A DNA stretch of 64,000 nt from Chitinophagaceae bacterium (GTDB lineage: Bacteria > Bacteroidota > Bacteroidia > Chitinophagales > Chitinophagaceae): assembly GCA_947457465.1 (NCBI GenBank), contig CANGWB010000001.1:62001-126000 (forward strand), given 5' to 3'. Shown here piece after piece: positions 48,901-58,752 of this stretch (position 1 is the first letter of the stretch; every line of letters begins with the position of its first letter). Both the position numbers and the translations under genes were made by a program. The notes under the pieces were generated by a model. The model saw nothing but the letters and a program-made list of their open reading frames with translations, did not search any database and was not told the DNA's origin.

Positions 48901-51900
48901 TTTGAAACTACAATTCGGTTCGTCTGTCCATTAAAAAGATAGGCTGAGCTTTGCGTGGCAAATCGATCCGATGCTAGTACGGCACCGTTCACTACTCCAT
49001 TATTCCCATTACCACTTTCATCATTCGCATTCCCACAGAATGGCCAGTAACCGACAAGACCATTTCGCAAATTCGCTGGTAGTTGACTCGCATTGCAGAC
49101 CGTCCGCCCCGGAAACAAACTATCGATACTTAGCGTGATCGACGAGCCCTTACAGATCGTCGTATCGTTATTGATGATATTTGCATTCACCAAACTCAAA
49201 TAGGTACTGTCGCTGGCCGTACAACCCGCCGCATTGGTGACGGTCACCTTGTAAAAGCCGCTGGCTGTGGCAGGTATGGTTTGTATTGTAGCAGTAGTAT
49301 TCCAACTATAGCTGGCAAAACCAGGCCCAGCATTAAGTGTAGTGGATGTTCCACATACTCGTGTAGTATCAGAAAGCGGATTGAAAGTGAACGAAGGGAA
49401 TACCGTGATCGTTCCGGTCGCATTCACCGTCCCGCATCCCCCTGTCAGCGGGATACTATATGTGAACGTACCCGAGGCAGTAGGTGTCCCACTGATCGTG
49501 ATGGTATTGGAGGCCCAGCTCGCTGTAACTCCTGGAGGTAACCCTGTAGCTGCACCGATGCCGGTAGCACCCACTGTCGTATGCGTAACAGATGGTGCCA
49601 GCAGGGTATTGATACAAAGTGTCGGAGTAGAAGAAGCTGCAGATACAGTGTTAGTAGCACGAACCGTGATTGTTCCGGTCGCATTCACCGTTCCGCAACC
49701 GCCTGTCAGCGGGATACTATAGGTGAACGTACCCGATGCCGTAGGTGTACCGCTGATCGTGATGGTATTGGAGGCCCAGCTCGCTGTAACACCGGCAGGT
49801 AAGCCGATAGCAACTCCGATACCAGTAGCACCGGTTGTAGTATGTGTAACAGCCGGTGTTAGCGATGTATTGATACAAAGACTCGGTGTAGAAGATGCGA
49901 CAGATACAGTATATACAGCACGGACCGTAATCGTTCCCGTTGCACTCACCGTTCCGCAACCGCCTGTCAGCGGGATGCTATAGCTGAAAGTACCCGATGC
50001 CGTAGGTGTACCGCTGATCGTGATGGTGTTCGTAGCCCAGCTAGCTGTCACACCTGGAGGTAACCCTGTAGCTGCACCGATGCCGGTAGCACCCGTTGTC
50101 GTATGCGTAATAGAGGGGCCAATCGGCACATTGATACAAATTGGGAGGGATGAGGAAGCCGCAGAGGCTGTATTCAACGGAGTAACATTAACCCGAACAC
50201 TATCCGTACAAGTAGTAATGCCATCGCTAACGGTAACATAATAAGTAGTCGATTGTGTAGGGTTGACCGAAATAGTAGGTGTGCTAGCTCCTGTAGACCA
50301 TAAATAGCTAATGGCGCTTGCCCTACTTCCGTTTCTTAAATTTAAAATCTCAGAAGTAGTAAGGGGTCTGTCCCACATACCAATGTCATCAATGTAACCC
50401 GAAAATCCATGAGAAACGTTATTACCACATAAGCCAATATATGCGATGTTTTCAAGGAATGAAACATTACCCGTTCTTGATTGAGTGGTCAAGAGGTTTG
50501 CATCATAGTAAGTCCTCAACAGTGACTTATCATATGTCATAGTAACCAAATGCCAATTAGTATCAGCTGTGATAGAACTATAATTACTCACATAACTGGA
50601 AGTACGGATACCCGTTTCAATTTGGCTTGGCAATGATTGTATTAGGAAATCTGGGAAATTACAGGCCACTTCCTGACGGAAAATAGTGCTAGGCGTTGTA
50701 CTTAATGGCAGCCTTTTAATCCAAAGAGAAAGCGACATGCCAGTTGAACCGGGTGTATTAACATTAATACCAGGCACCGTTATATACTGGCCGTTGAGTG
50801 CATTTAGATTGAAGGCCATTGCACTATTACGCACACCATATCGATCAATGGCTGAAGTGGCCCCAAAATTTGTGCCATTTCTATTGTTACCACTTGCATC
50901 ATTTAGATTTCCGCAGAACGGCCAATAAGCTAATAAGCCGCTTCTCAATCCGGAATTGACATCTGAAATATTACAGGTACTCCTTCCGGAAAAGCTTGTG
51001 TCTGCTGACAAGGTAAGGCTAGTCCCTGAACAAATCGTTGTATCGTTATTGAGAATATTAGCATTAACCAAGCTCAGATAAGTACTATCACTTGTCGAAC
51101 AACCTGATGCATTGGTAACCGTAACCTTATAAAAGCCGCTGGTAGTTGGAGTTATGCTCTGCGTGGTAGCACCGGTGTTCCAGCTATAGCTGGTATAGCC
51201 AGATCCAGCGTTGAACGTAGTGGTTGTTCCACAGACACGCGTTGTATCAGAAAGCGGATTGAAAGTGCCGATGTCACTAACTGTTACGCTCACGCTATCC
51301 GTACACGTGGTAATGCCATCGCTAACGGTCACGTAGTAAGTAGTAGTTTGGGTTGGACTGACCGTGATGCTGTTAGTGGTGGCGCTGCCTGAAGACCATG
51401 ATACAGACTGGTTATTGTACACAATCTGCGCTTCAGAAGCACTCAACGCTCTTGACCAGATCATCACGTCATCCAGTTTACCGTTGAAATATGGATTAGA
51501 AGCGCGGTTGCATACTGCGGCACCAAAATGAATTGGAAGTGATGTATTGGTGAATGCTGATGCAGGGAAATTGATTGAATTGTTTAACACTCCGTTTATG
51601 TACATGATAATTTTAGAGGTAGCAAAGTCCCTGACAACCAACACATGGTACCATGTATTCAAAGACAGTGGTGTAGTTGATTCCATGAAGTAATCTGTTC
51701 CGGCTACACCATACCGAAGTCCGAACTTAGAACTCCCCCAATTGATCGACCAATCCGGGTTTGGGTTGCAGATATCACGATCGACAATGATACCCGCATT
51801 CGTAGAGGTCGGATATGCCCAAAAACTAATACTTAGCGATTGTGCAATCGATAAACTTGGTGAGGGTGGAATTTCCATATAAGAGGATGCTCCGGAAAAG

Positions 51901-54900
51901 GAATAGGCAGAGTTGGCACTACCCTTTCGATCGGTCGTGAGCGTAACCCCGGTTGTGTTCGCATTATTTGAATTTATAGAAACATCATTGGTATTTCCGC
52001 AAAACGGATAATATGCAGCCAGACCATTTCGCAGGTTGGAAGACAGGACCGACACAGAGCAGCCGGGTTGTCCAAATGAAAGGCTATCAATACTCAATGT
52101 TACACTACTACCCTTGCAGATCGTCGTGTCATTATTGATGATGTTGGCATTCACCAAACTCAGATACGTACTATCACTGGCCGAGCAACCCGCTGCATTT
52201 TTAACCGTAACCTTGTAAAATCCGCTGGTATTGCGCGTAATGCTTTGAGTGGTCGCTCCGGTATTCCAGTTATAACTGGTATAACCTACTCCTGCATTGA
52301 GGGTGGTGGAAGAACCGCAGACTCGAGTGGTGTCAGAGAGCGGATTGAAAGTGCCGATGTCACTAACTGTTACGCTCACGCTATCCGTGCAAGTAGTAAT
52401 ACCATCACTAATAGTAACGTAGTACGTAGTGGTTTGCGTGGGATTGACCGTGATGCTGTTGGTAGTGGCGCCGGTCGACCAGGTGACAGATTGCAGCGAA
52501 TACAATTGCAAAACCTCCGAAGTGCTTAGCGTTCGATCCCAAACTGCAACGTCATCTATGTCTCCCACAAAAGATTCACCAGCATTGCCTCTTCCCAGAT
52601 TCAGAAACTGTCCGACCCAATTCGTATTACATACTGCTGGAGCTCCTACTCGTGTACCGACCAATACCCCGTCGATATACACTCTACCTTCAACAGAAGA
52701 GGCATTTGTCGTGTAGGTCAGTAGATGCCAATTATTCAAAGAGCCTGCATTTAAACCGACCAAATTTTGATCATAATTACCAGAGCAATTCCATACATCT
52801 AAAATATTCCCATTATACATACCCGCTCCGGAATTGTAGTTTGATTGCTCAAAAATCCTTCCGCCATTTTGAGGACCGACTGCTCTATACCAACAAGAGA
52901 TAGTTCGGTTACCGATCATATTCATTTGTGCGTTCAGGGGAATTCCAATAGAGGAGAAAGAACCCGAAAAATAATACGCTGAATTTACCTGACCGAAACG
53001 ATCGGCGACCAGGGAAACATTTCCTGTCAAACCATTACTACCGTTCCCGCTTACATCGTTTGTATTTCCACAGAAGGGCCAATATCCTACAAGTCCATTT
53101 CTCAATCCAGCAGATAGACCAGTGAGTGCACAAGCTGTCCTACCTGTCATTGAACTATCAATATAGAGTGTGACGGTAGAACCCCTACAGATCGTCGTGT
53201 CATTATTGATAATATTAGCCTTCACTAAGCTCAAATAGGTACTATCACTTGCTGCGCATCCAGCAGTACTGGTAACAGTCACCTTGTAAAATCCACTTGC
53301 AGTAGGCGAAATAGTCTGTGTACTCGCACCTGTGTTCCAGCTGTAACTGGCAAAGCCAGATCCCGCATCCAATGTGGAAGTAACCCCACACACACGTGTT
53401 GTGTCAGAAAGCGGATTGAAAGCGGTGGCGGAAACTCCGGATACGGTCACTACTCGAGTAGCCGTTGCATTGGAGCAGCCCCCCGAGCCAGGCACCGTGT
53501 ATGTAATAGTAGCCGTTCCTCCGTTGATTGCAGATAAGGCTCCGGTAGTGGAATTGATGGTAGCAATTGTTGGATCAGAAGAAGACCAGGTACCGCCCGA
53601 AATGGATGAAGTAAGAGTACTTGTAGAACCGGCACATACTGTATTCCAGGCATCCGAATATAAAGTTGAGATTTCGGTTGCACTTAATACCCGGCTGTAA
53701 AACATAAGCTGTGATAAACCTCCATTGAATCGGTAGGCTCCACCATTTCCACCGGGACTAGCCCTACCGACGATCATAGCATCACCCACGGTGTTTACCA
53801 ATGTAGTTGAGTTATTATTATCAACATTCAGCACACCGTTTATGTAGATCTTATTGGATGATCCCGACTTGATCATCACCACGTGTGTCCATGTGGATGT
53901 TAGTGGAACAGTGGATATTGCCAAGTTGACTGAACCTTGTCGATTAAAATTGATTGTATTATTTGAGTTCAACCCGACCGTAAAGTTTCCATCGCTTCTC
54001 CATAGGACATGCGCACCAGTGTGACCAGCCGGCAGATCATTTTTGATCCAAAACGAGAAAGTAAAATTGTTTGTCAAGCTACCATACCAAGCCTGGTAGG
54101 GAATCGACATCTCCGTATTGGTCCCATTGAAAAAATAGGCAGAGGTTCCATAACCAAACGGACCCGTACCTACTGTAGCTCCGGAATTGGTCAATGAGCT
54201 TCCGCCACTTACATCTGCCAATGAATTACATAATGGATAGTATGAGATCAAGCCACTTTGTAGTGAACCAGGCAATGAAGTGGTGGTGCAGAGTTGTTTT
54301 ACCGTGGAGATCGTGCCTGCGTTGGGCGGAGCGGTTACGGTAGCGGTACGAGTAGCGGTTGCATTGGGACAACTGCCCGATCCGGCTACTGTGTAGGTCA
54401 TCGTAGCCGTTCCAGCCGATACTCCGGTAACTAAACCGGTCGCGGGATCTATCGTAGCAACCGAAGTATTTGAACTGCTCCATACACCACCGGAAACAGT
54501 AGATGAGAAACTAGTAGTCCCACTTACACAAACATTCTGTATGCCTGATAAGGTTCCCGCACTGATCAGAGCAGGAATAGAGGTGGATGTAGCATTATAT
54601 AATTGTGTGATCTCACAAACGTCTAACGCGCGATTATAGATGTATGTATCATCCATCTTGCCATCTAGATATTCAGCAACACTGAAAATATCCAACCCAA
54701 AATTCAATTGATAGGAGTTACAAGTAGCCAGGAACGGAGCAGATGCCTGACTTGAGATAAAATTGCCGTTTATATATAGTGAAACGGTGGCGTTGGTGAT
54801 CACATATACTACGTGGTGCCAAGTGTTGAGTGAGAAATTAGATGCATAGTTGTGATCGGTGACAGTGCCACAGCCCTGATTTTTTCTAAGATTATTTGCG

Positions 54901-55346
54901 TTACTACCGGCTCGATAGGTGCAGGCCCAAGCAGTACCGGAAGAATTTCCCAATACTAAATACTGAAGTCCATTGAAAAAAAACTGATTGAATGAAACCC
55001 AGGTGGAAATAGTCATACTGGAGGATGCAAACTGAGCATTTCCATTTACCGTGATGCTGCTACTGGCTCCATTGAAGCTATACGCACTATTCGCCACTCC
55101 AAACCGATCTGTAGTCAATGTTGCCCCATTCACCGTCCCATTGAACCCATTCCCACTCGCATCATTAGTAAAACCGCAAAACGGATAATAAGCCACTAGG
55201 CCAGTCTGTAAATTGGCGGGCAACTGGGACCGGTTACAGACCTGACTAAAGCCAAACTGAGGAAAAGTCGAGATGGCAGCAAATAGAAATACCCGAGCAA
55301 TAAACGGACCAAGTTTCATAAGCAGGTTTTGAGAGGTAAAGCGCAT
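45921..55346 (-). CDS. Giant (3141 aa) modular surface protein: six LamG-like domains, Ig-like/PKD-like repeats, one PKD domain, gliding motility-associated (type B) C-terminal domain
   Basis: Signal peptide; LamG starts such as [22 protein letters not shown]; four [12 protein letters not shown] modules; [53 protein letters not shown]...[22 protein letters not shown]. Start may be M at 55316. Confidence 0.93.
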   Translation of the reverse strand: MRFTSQNLLMKLGPFIARVFLFAAISTFPQFGFSQVCNRSQLPANLQTGLVAYYPFCGFTNDASGNGFNGTVNGATLTTDRFGVANSAYSFNGASSSITVNGNAQFASSSMTISTWVSFNQFFFNGLQYLVLGNSSGTAWACTYRAGSNANNLRKNQGCGTVTDHNYASNFSLNTWHHVVYVITNATVSLYINGNFISSQASAPFLATCNSYQLNFGLDIFSVAEYLDGKMDDTYIYNRALDVCEITQLYNATSTSIPALISAGTLSGIQNVCVSGTTSFSSTVSGGVWSSSNTSVATIDPATGLVTGVSAGTATMTYTVAGSGSCPNATATRTATVTAPPNAGTISTVKQLCTTTSLPGSLQSGLISYYPLCNSLADVSGGSSLTNSGATVGTGPFGYGTSAYFFNGTNTEMSIPYQAWYGSLTNNFTFSFWIKNDLPAGHTGAHVLWRSDGNFTVGLNSNNTINFNRQGSVNLAISTVPLTSTWTHVVMIKSGSSNKIYINGVLNVDNNNSTTLVNTVGDAMIVGRASPGGNGGAYRFNGGLSQLMFYSRVLSATEISTLYSDAWNTVCAGSTSTLTSSISGGTWSSSDPTIATINSTTGALSAINGGTATITYTVPGSGGCSNATATRVVTVSGVSATAFNPLSDTTRVCGVTSTLDAGSGFASYSWNTGASTQTISPTASGFYKVTVTSTAGCAASDSTYLSLVKANIINNDTTICRGSTVTLYIDSSMTGRTACALTGLSAGLRNGLVGYWPFCGNTNDVSGNGSNGLTGNVSLVADRFGQVNSAYYFSGSFSSIGIPLNAQMNMIGNRTISCWYRAVGPQNGGRIFEQSNYNSGAGMYNGNILDVWNCSGNYDQNLVGLNAGSLNNWHLLTYTTNASSVEGRVYIDGVLVGTRVGAPAVCNTNWVGQFLNLGRGNAGESFVGDIDDVAVWDRTLSTSEVLQLYSLQSVTWSTGATTNSITVNPTQTTTYYVTISDGITTCTDSVSVTVSDIGTFNPLSDTTRVCGSSTTLNAGVGYTSYNWNTGATTQSITRNTSGFYKVTVKNAAGCSASDSTYLSLVNANIINNDTTICKGSSVTLSIDSLSFGQPGCSVSVLSSNLRNGLAAYYPFCGNTNDVSINSNNANTTGVTLTTDRKGSANSAYSFSGASSYMEIPPSPSLSIAQSLSISFWAYPTSTNAGIIVDRDICNPNPDWSINWGSSKFGLRYGVAGTDYFMESTTPLSLNTWYHVLVVRDFATSKIIMYINGVLNNSINFPASAFTNTSLPIHFGAAVCNRASNPYFNGKLDDVMIWSRALSASEAQIVYNNQSVSWSSGSATTNSITVSPTQTTTYYVTVSDGITTCTDSVSVTVSDIGTFNPLSDTTRVCGTTTTFNAGSGYTSYSWNTGATTQSITPTTSGFYKVTVTNASGCSTSDSTYLSLVNANILNNDTTICSGTSLTLSADTSFSGRSTCNISDVNSGLRSGLLAYWPFCGNLNDASGNNRNGTNFGATSAIDRYGVRNSAMAFNLNALNGQYITVPGINVNTPGSTGMSLSLWIKRLPLSTTPSTIFRQEVACNFPDFLIQSLPSQIETGIRTSSYVSNYSSITADTNWHLVTMTYDKSLLRTYYDANLLTTQSRTGNVSFLENIAYIGLCGNNVSHGFSGYIDDIGMWDRPLTTSEILNLRNGSRASAISYLWSTGASTPTISVNPTQSTTYYVTVSDGITTCTDSVRVNVTPLNTASAASSSLPICINVPIGPSITHTTTGATGIGAATGLPPGVTASWATNTITISGTPTASGTFSYSIPLTGGCGTVSATGTITVRAVYTVSVASSTPSLCINTSLTPAVTHTTTGATGIGVAIGLPAGVTASWASNTITISGTPTASGTFTYSIPLTGGCGTVNATGTITVRATNTVSAASSTPTLCINTLLAPSVTHTTVGATGIGAATGLPPGVTASWASNTITISGTPTASGTFTYSIPLTGGCGTVNATGTITVFPSFTFNPLSDTTRVCGTSTTLNAGPGFASYSWNTTATIQTIPATASGFYKVTVTNAAGCTASDSTYLSLVNANIINNDTTICKGSSITLSIDSLFPGRTVCNASQLPANLRNGLVGYWPFCGNANDESGNGNNGVVNGAVLASDRFATQSSAYLFNGQTNRIVVSNSIALNPQLISVGAWVRPRAFGPSEQYIINKSFDVNGNNSARNWGVRVSGDGKLTLEVKVNGQYYIFNDPVAGRLILNDWNLIVFTYDGITANLYCNSILAITQPLSGTLTTQTYALNIGYLPHPNMPPFGYFWNGEIDDVFIYNRCLSQAELQQFYNARPSVTWSPGGATTNSITVSPTQTTTYYVTVTDGITTCTDSVKVTVSTVDTTLTLLDPPQLCATGGQVRMQAGSASSYQWLLNGAAIPGATAQTYNATQSGTYRVALVNALDCRDTSRAVNITVNPTPTVNAVNNTAVCNGANFAGINFTGSVAGTVYSWTNNTTSIGLAASGTGNIASFAAVNTTTTPITATITVTPTYTNGGLTCTGTPITFTITVNPTPTVNAINNQTLCNGASTTAISFSGVVTGTVYNWTNNTTSIGLAASGTGNIASFAAVNTGTTPITATITVTPSYTNGGVTCTGTAQTFTITVNPTPTVTLPSDQTLCNGANTTAVSFTGAVAGTNYSWTNSTTSIGLAASGTGNIASFAAVNTGTTSITATITVTPSYTNGGVTCTGTSRSFTITVNPTPTVNAVSNQSVCNGAATTAISFSGAVTGTVYNWTNTTTSIGLAASGTGNIASFTALNSTATPITATITVTPNYTNGGVTCTGTPRSFTITVNPTPTATLANPGTSVICQGSSVTLTASGGSTYQWYLNTNLIPGATAATYAATLPGIYTVIPISAFACTGTVSNAITLSLISRPTADFSFDKYCAGFPTTFTNLSQINGSGIVGNGWSFGDGNTSTLVNPSHIYVQPGSYNVTLVVTPLACPTLNSTVTKPVIISPPPANVRYPSLNAVTNRNLQLQARLFTGAGYQWTPSVGLNNPAIQTPIFNYNQQQQYLIRINTTEGCVITDTLLVRLFAQREIYLPTTFSPNGDGANDVLIPRLAGIADLIYFRVYDRWGQLMYQTTQENQGWDGIYKGVKQPMETYAWMAEGKDIDGNIIKRSGTVILLR
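46918..48060 (-). repeat. Four in-frame tandem coding repeats, period about 282-285 nt, in the giant protein
   Basis: Four copies of NPTPTVNA.N...[36 protein letters not shown]....[20 protein letters not shown]...FTITV. Confidence 0.85.
49400..50190 (-). repeat. Three in-frame tandem coding repeats, period about 249-255 nt, in the giant protein
   Basis: Three copies of ...[64 protein letters not shown]; near-identical nucleotides. Confidence 0.85.
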
Positions 55347-55471
55347 GAAGTTAATTCGAATATATCAATAAACTTTATGCGTTATGGCAGATTTGTCGAA
55401 GGGCAAGATGAATAGACTAAAGAGACCAGGAGACCATGGTCGGTTCGTCTTCTCGTCTCTTTTTGGTCTTC

Positions 55472-55795
55472 CTAGTCCACAAAAACTGCCTGAAACACCC
55501 TCTTTACTTGTGCAATTTCATCCGCTGTAAGTACACCTAGATTTTTGACGATGCGAAGGCGGTCAATCGTACGAATCTGATCCAAGGCGATCCAGCCAGT
55601 TTTGGTATTGTGCTCGATCGATACCCGAGTGGGATAGGGCTTATGGGCGGTAGTCATCGGAGCCACAACAATGGTTTGTAAATACCGATTCATTTCATTA
55701 GGTGAAAGTATGACGCAGGGTCGGGTCTTCTTCATTTCTCGTCCCAGGGTCGGATCCAAATCCACCAAAACAATATCATATTGCCTCAACTCCAT
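55472..55795 (-). CDS. Type II toxin, MazF/PemK family
   Basis: [55 protein letters not shown]...[16 protein letters not shown]. Confidence 0.92.
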   Translation of the reverse strand: MELRQYDIVLVDLDPTLGREMKKTRPCVILSPNEMNRYLQTIVVAPMTTAHKPYPTRVSIEHNTKTGWIALDQIRTIDRLRIVKNLGVLTADEIAQVKRVFQAVFVD

Positions 55796-56073
55796 TCCTC
55801 GATGTTTTCATCCTCAAAAACATCCGGCATCAATAACTTATCATCGCCGCTTTCATGCATCTGCTTAAAAGCCAAATCCCAACCTTGTCTAGGAGGTTTC
55901 TGATCGGGCGAAACAGCTTTTTTGACCGCCAGAAACTTGACCTCCTCCTCCTCCAGTAACCGCAGTCCGGCCCGGATCACCTCACTGGCGTTTTGATACC
56001 GCCCGGAGGCCACCTTGCTATCTACGAATGCCTCAAAATGATCGCCCAACGAGACGGAGGTGTTACGAGCCAT
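55786..56073 (-). CDS. Antitoxin with ParD-like RHH N-terminus
   Basis: [44 protein letters not shown] is ParD-like; overlaps the toxin start by 10 nt. Confidence 0.87.
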   Translation of the reverse strand: MARNTSVSLGDHFEAFVDSKVASGRYQNASEVIRAGLRLLEEEEVKFLAVKKAVSPDQKPPRQGWDLAFKQMHESGDDKLLMPDVFEDENIEEWS

Positions 56074-56215
56074 GAGATAAATTTGCATAAATGTACTAAT
56101 TTTTGGTAACTATTGGTAATTGGAGTCCAAAATGATAGGTTAGAAGACCATGCCTCTTTGCCCTGCTTATAAATCTTGCTGTTCCAATTTGGAACATCAA
56201 GTTGGGGAACCCATT

Positions 56216-57280
56216 TCAACGATTCCTCACCAAATATCCCACCCCCACAAAACTCATCAGCAAAAACATCGCTACCAGCTGATGTAATTGCGCGGCCCAC
56301 TCGAATACGCCCCAAGTACGCGGAACGATCTGCAAACTCAATAACACAGAAGCAATCCCCAATACCACCTGTAGCGTAACGATAAATAATGGCAACCACC
56401 AAGTACGTGCTAAAAGTGAGGATTGATTTTTCAGCTGATATAATTTGACCGAAAGAATAATAACGCCGATCAAAATCAAGTAGGCCAAGTTCCGATGCAC
56501 AAAATGAATCAAGATCTTGTTCTCCAGAAAATTCAAGATCCCCCACTCCGATCGCCACATCGCCTCAGGGATCATCGCCCCATTGATATCCGGCCAGGTC
56601 GGTGCCGCCGTCGCCGCCTTATGACCCGCCATCAACGCCCCGAATCCCAATTGGATCACTAGTAATGCGATGAGTCCGATGGTCAGTCGCGGAATATTTT
56701 TATCAGTGATGATATTCTTCCGTCCAATCGTCAGATCGATCGCAAACCAGCACGTGTAAGCAAAGAGTCCGAGTGCAAACAGAAAATGCAAAGCCAGTCT
56801 TGTCGGCTTCACATAGATCGCATCACCGGTGAGTCCGCTCGCTACCATGATCCATCCCACGGCCCCTTGTAACGCACCGAGGAGAAACAAGATCATCATC
56901 GGCTGCACCATATCCTTTGTAAAACGACGCTGGAATAAAAACACCAGGAAAGGAATCAAAAACACCACACCAATCAACCGCGCCCAAAACCGATGAAACC
57001 ACTCCCAGAAAAAAATGTATTTGAATTCACCCAGCGTGAAATCTGAATTGAGCAATACGTACTGGGGCGTCGCTTTATACTTATCAAACTCCACCAGCCA
57101 CTCCGATTCACTCAGTGGCGGAAAGGTCCCTGTCACCACGTTCCACTCCGTTATCGATAATCCGCTACCCGTCAATCGGGTGATCCCCCCCAGCAATACC
57201 TGCACGATGATCATCCCGATACCGACCCATAACCAGATCCGGACCGGACGATCTGACCGAACCAACGAATTCTCTTTCAT
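56216..57280 (-). CDS. ctaA: Heme A synthase (COX15/CtaA family)
   Basis: QVLLGGITRLTGSGLSITEWNVVTGTFPP, FIFFWEWFHRFWARLIGVVFL, HFVHRNLAYLI. Start set at MKENSLV. Confidence 0.93.
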   Translation of the reverse strand: MKENSLVRSDRPVRIWLWVGIGMIIVQVLLGGITRLTGSGLSITEWNVVTGTFPPLSESEWLVEFDKYKATPQYVLLNSDFTLGEFKYIFFWEWFHRFWARLIGVVFLIPFLVFLFQRRFTKDMVQPMMILFLLGALQGAVGWIMVASGLTGDAIYVKPTRLALHFLFALGLFAYTCWFAIDLTIGRKNIITDKNIPRLTIGLIALLVIQLGFGALMAGHKAATAAPTWPDINGAMIPEAMWRSEWGILNFLENKILIHFVHRNLAYLILIGVIILSVKLYQLKNQSSLLARTWWLPLFIVTLQVVLGIASVLLSLQIVPRTWGVFEWAAQLHQLVAMFLLMSFVGVGYLVRNR

Positions 57281-57284
57281 GCCG

Positions 57285-57292
57285 CAAAGGTA
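57285..57292 (-). promoter_or_regulatory. -7 element TACCTTTG 4 nt before the ctaA ATG
   Basis: Minus strand TACCTTTG-CGGC-ATG. Confidence 0.45.
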
Positions 57293-57337
57293 ACTCGCCA
57301 CCGCAGGTTGCATCCATCTGTTTAATTTTTTACACCT

Positions 57338-57940
57338 TTGGATGTGCTCGCCCCTCACCTAAAAAAGAATCGACGCGAAGCCGGCCTCGATGAAGCCGGT
57401 AGAGGCTGCTATGCCGGACCAGTATTCGCCGCGGCGGTGATCCTACCCGTGGATTTCCATCACCCCCTGTTGAACGACTCCAAACAAGTCTCCGAAAAAA
57501 ATCGTGAGTTGCTCCGGCCCATCATTGAAAAAGAAGCAATCGCCTTCGCCGTGGCCTCGGCTTCTGTTGAGGAGATCGACAGCATCAACATCCTGCAGGC
57601 CAGCTATCTCGCCATGCACCGCGCTATCGCTGCCCTCAAAAAGAAACCGGAATTTTTATTGATCGATGGCAATCGCTTCAAGCCCTATCCCAAAATCCAG
57701 CACACCTGCGTGATCAAGGGCGACGGAAAATTCGCGTCCATCGCCGCTGCCAGCATCCTGGCGAAAACCTACCGCGACGAATACATGTATCGCATCCACG
57801 AAGAATTTCCGCAATACCAGTGGAACCGCAACAAAGGCTACGGCACCGCCACCCACCGAAAAGCATTGGAAATACACGGACTCACCCCACATCATCGTAA
57901 AAGCTTTCAGATCCTGCCGGGGCAATTGCCGTTATTTTAA
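57338..57940 (+). CDS. rnhB: Ribonuclease HII
   Basis: [69 protein letters not shown]. Start codon uncertain (TTG 57338 or GTG 57344). Confidence 0.93.
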   Translation: MDVLAPHLKKNRREAGLDEAGRGCYAGPVFAAAVILPVDFHHPLLNDSKQVSEKNRELLRPIIEKEAIAFAVASASVEEIDSINILQASYLAMHRAIAALKKKPEFLLIDGNRFKPYPKIQHTCVIKGDGKFASIAAASILAKTYRDEYMYRIHEEFPQYQWNRNKGYGTATHRKALEIHGLTPHHRKSFQILPGQLPLF

Positions 57941-57944
57941 CGGA

Positions 57945-57992
57945 CTCACCTTTCACCCTTCATCCTTCACCTTTCATCCCTCCTCCTCCTAC
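57945..57992. repeat. Degenerate TTCACC/TTCATCC tract between convergent genes
   Basis: CTCACCTTTCACCCTTCATCCTTCACCTTTCATCCCTCCTCCTCC. Confidence 0.55.
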
Positions 57993-58600
57993 CCCAACAC
58001 CCATTCCCCCGCGCCCGCGCGAATAACAAAGGGTTCCTCATCAGCACAGTCGATCACGGTAGACGGAACCATACCGCCGATGCCCCCATCGATCACAGCG
58101 TCTACTTGCTTTCCGAAATTCTCATATATCACATCCGGATCAGTAGTGTCTTCAACCAACTCACCGGGAAGAGAGGTACTTAATATAGGGCGACCTAATT
58201 CACGTACCAATGCCTGAGCAATAGCATTGTCGGGTATACGCAACCCGATCGTCGATTTTTTACTTTGTAAAATACGAGGCACCAACTTGCTGGCCGGGAG
58301 GATGAATGTATACGGACCCGGTAAATGTTCTTTCAATAATCGGAAGGTGGGCGTAGAGATCGGTTTGGTATACTCACTCAAATGCGAAAGATCGTTGCAG
58401 ATGAAAGAGAGATTGGCTTTATTGGGTAAGATGCCTTTGATCCGACAAATACGCTCAATGGCCTCCGCTTGTAAAATATCACATCCGATCCCGTACACCG
58501 TATCAGTCGGGTAAATGATCACCCCGCCCCTTTGTAGGATGTCAACCGCCTGACGGATCAACCGCGGCTGCGGATCTTTTGGATGAATGCGTAAAAACAT
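57989..58600 (-). CDS. L-threonylcarbamoyladenylate synthase-like (YrdC/Sua5 family)
   Basis: LQRGGVIIYPTDTVYGIGCDI, RICRIKGILPNKANLSFICNDLSHLSEY, GPYTFILPAS, IGLRIPDNAIAQAL, STVIDCADEEPFVIRAGAG. Confidence 0.92.
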   Translation of the reverse strand: MFLRIHPKDPQPRLIRQAVDILQRGGVIIYPTDTVYGIGCDILQAEAIERICRIKGILPNKANLSFICNDLSHLSEYTKPISTPTFRLLKEHLPGPYTFILPASKLVPRILQSKKSTIGLRIPDNAIAQALVRELGRPILSTSLPGELVEDTTDPDVIYENFGKQVDAVIDGGIGGMVPSTVIDCADEEPFVIRAGAGEWVLG

Positions 58601-58690
58601 GCGGCTTTGTTATAAGGTAGACAGACAGGTGCCACTTTTCGTTGCATTACCACCGCCGAACAGACTTGTTTCAGAGAAAAACCTGACATC

Positions 58691-58752
58691 CCTCAACCCC
58701 TCTCAACCCCCTCAACTTTCTCAACCATCTCAACTCTCATCCCTCAACTAAT
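58691..58752. repeat. CTCAACNNN array (6 units) overlapping the korB stop codon
   Basis: CTCAAC-CCCT-CTCAAC-CCC-CTCAAC-TTT-CTCAAC-CAT-CTCAAC-TCTCATCC-CTCAAC-TAA. Confidence 0.75.

Noticed and set aside
46918-50190. Possible CRISPR array from regular repeats
   Set aside because: Periods of about 250-285 nt, multiples of 3, inside one continuous ORF; these are protein repeats, and no cas genes are present.
56022-56558. 178-aa minus-strand ORF overlapping the antitoxin and ctaA ends
   Set aside because: Different frame from ctaA, whose conserved heme A synthase sequence explains this region.
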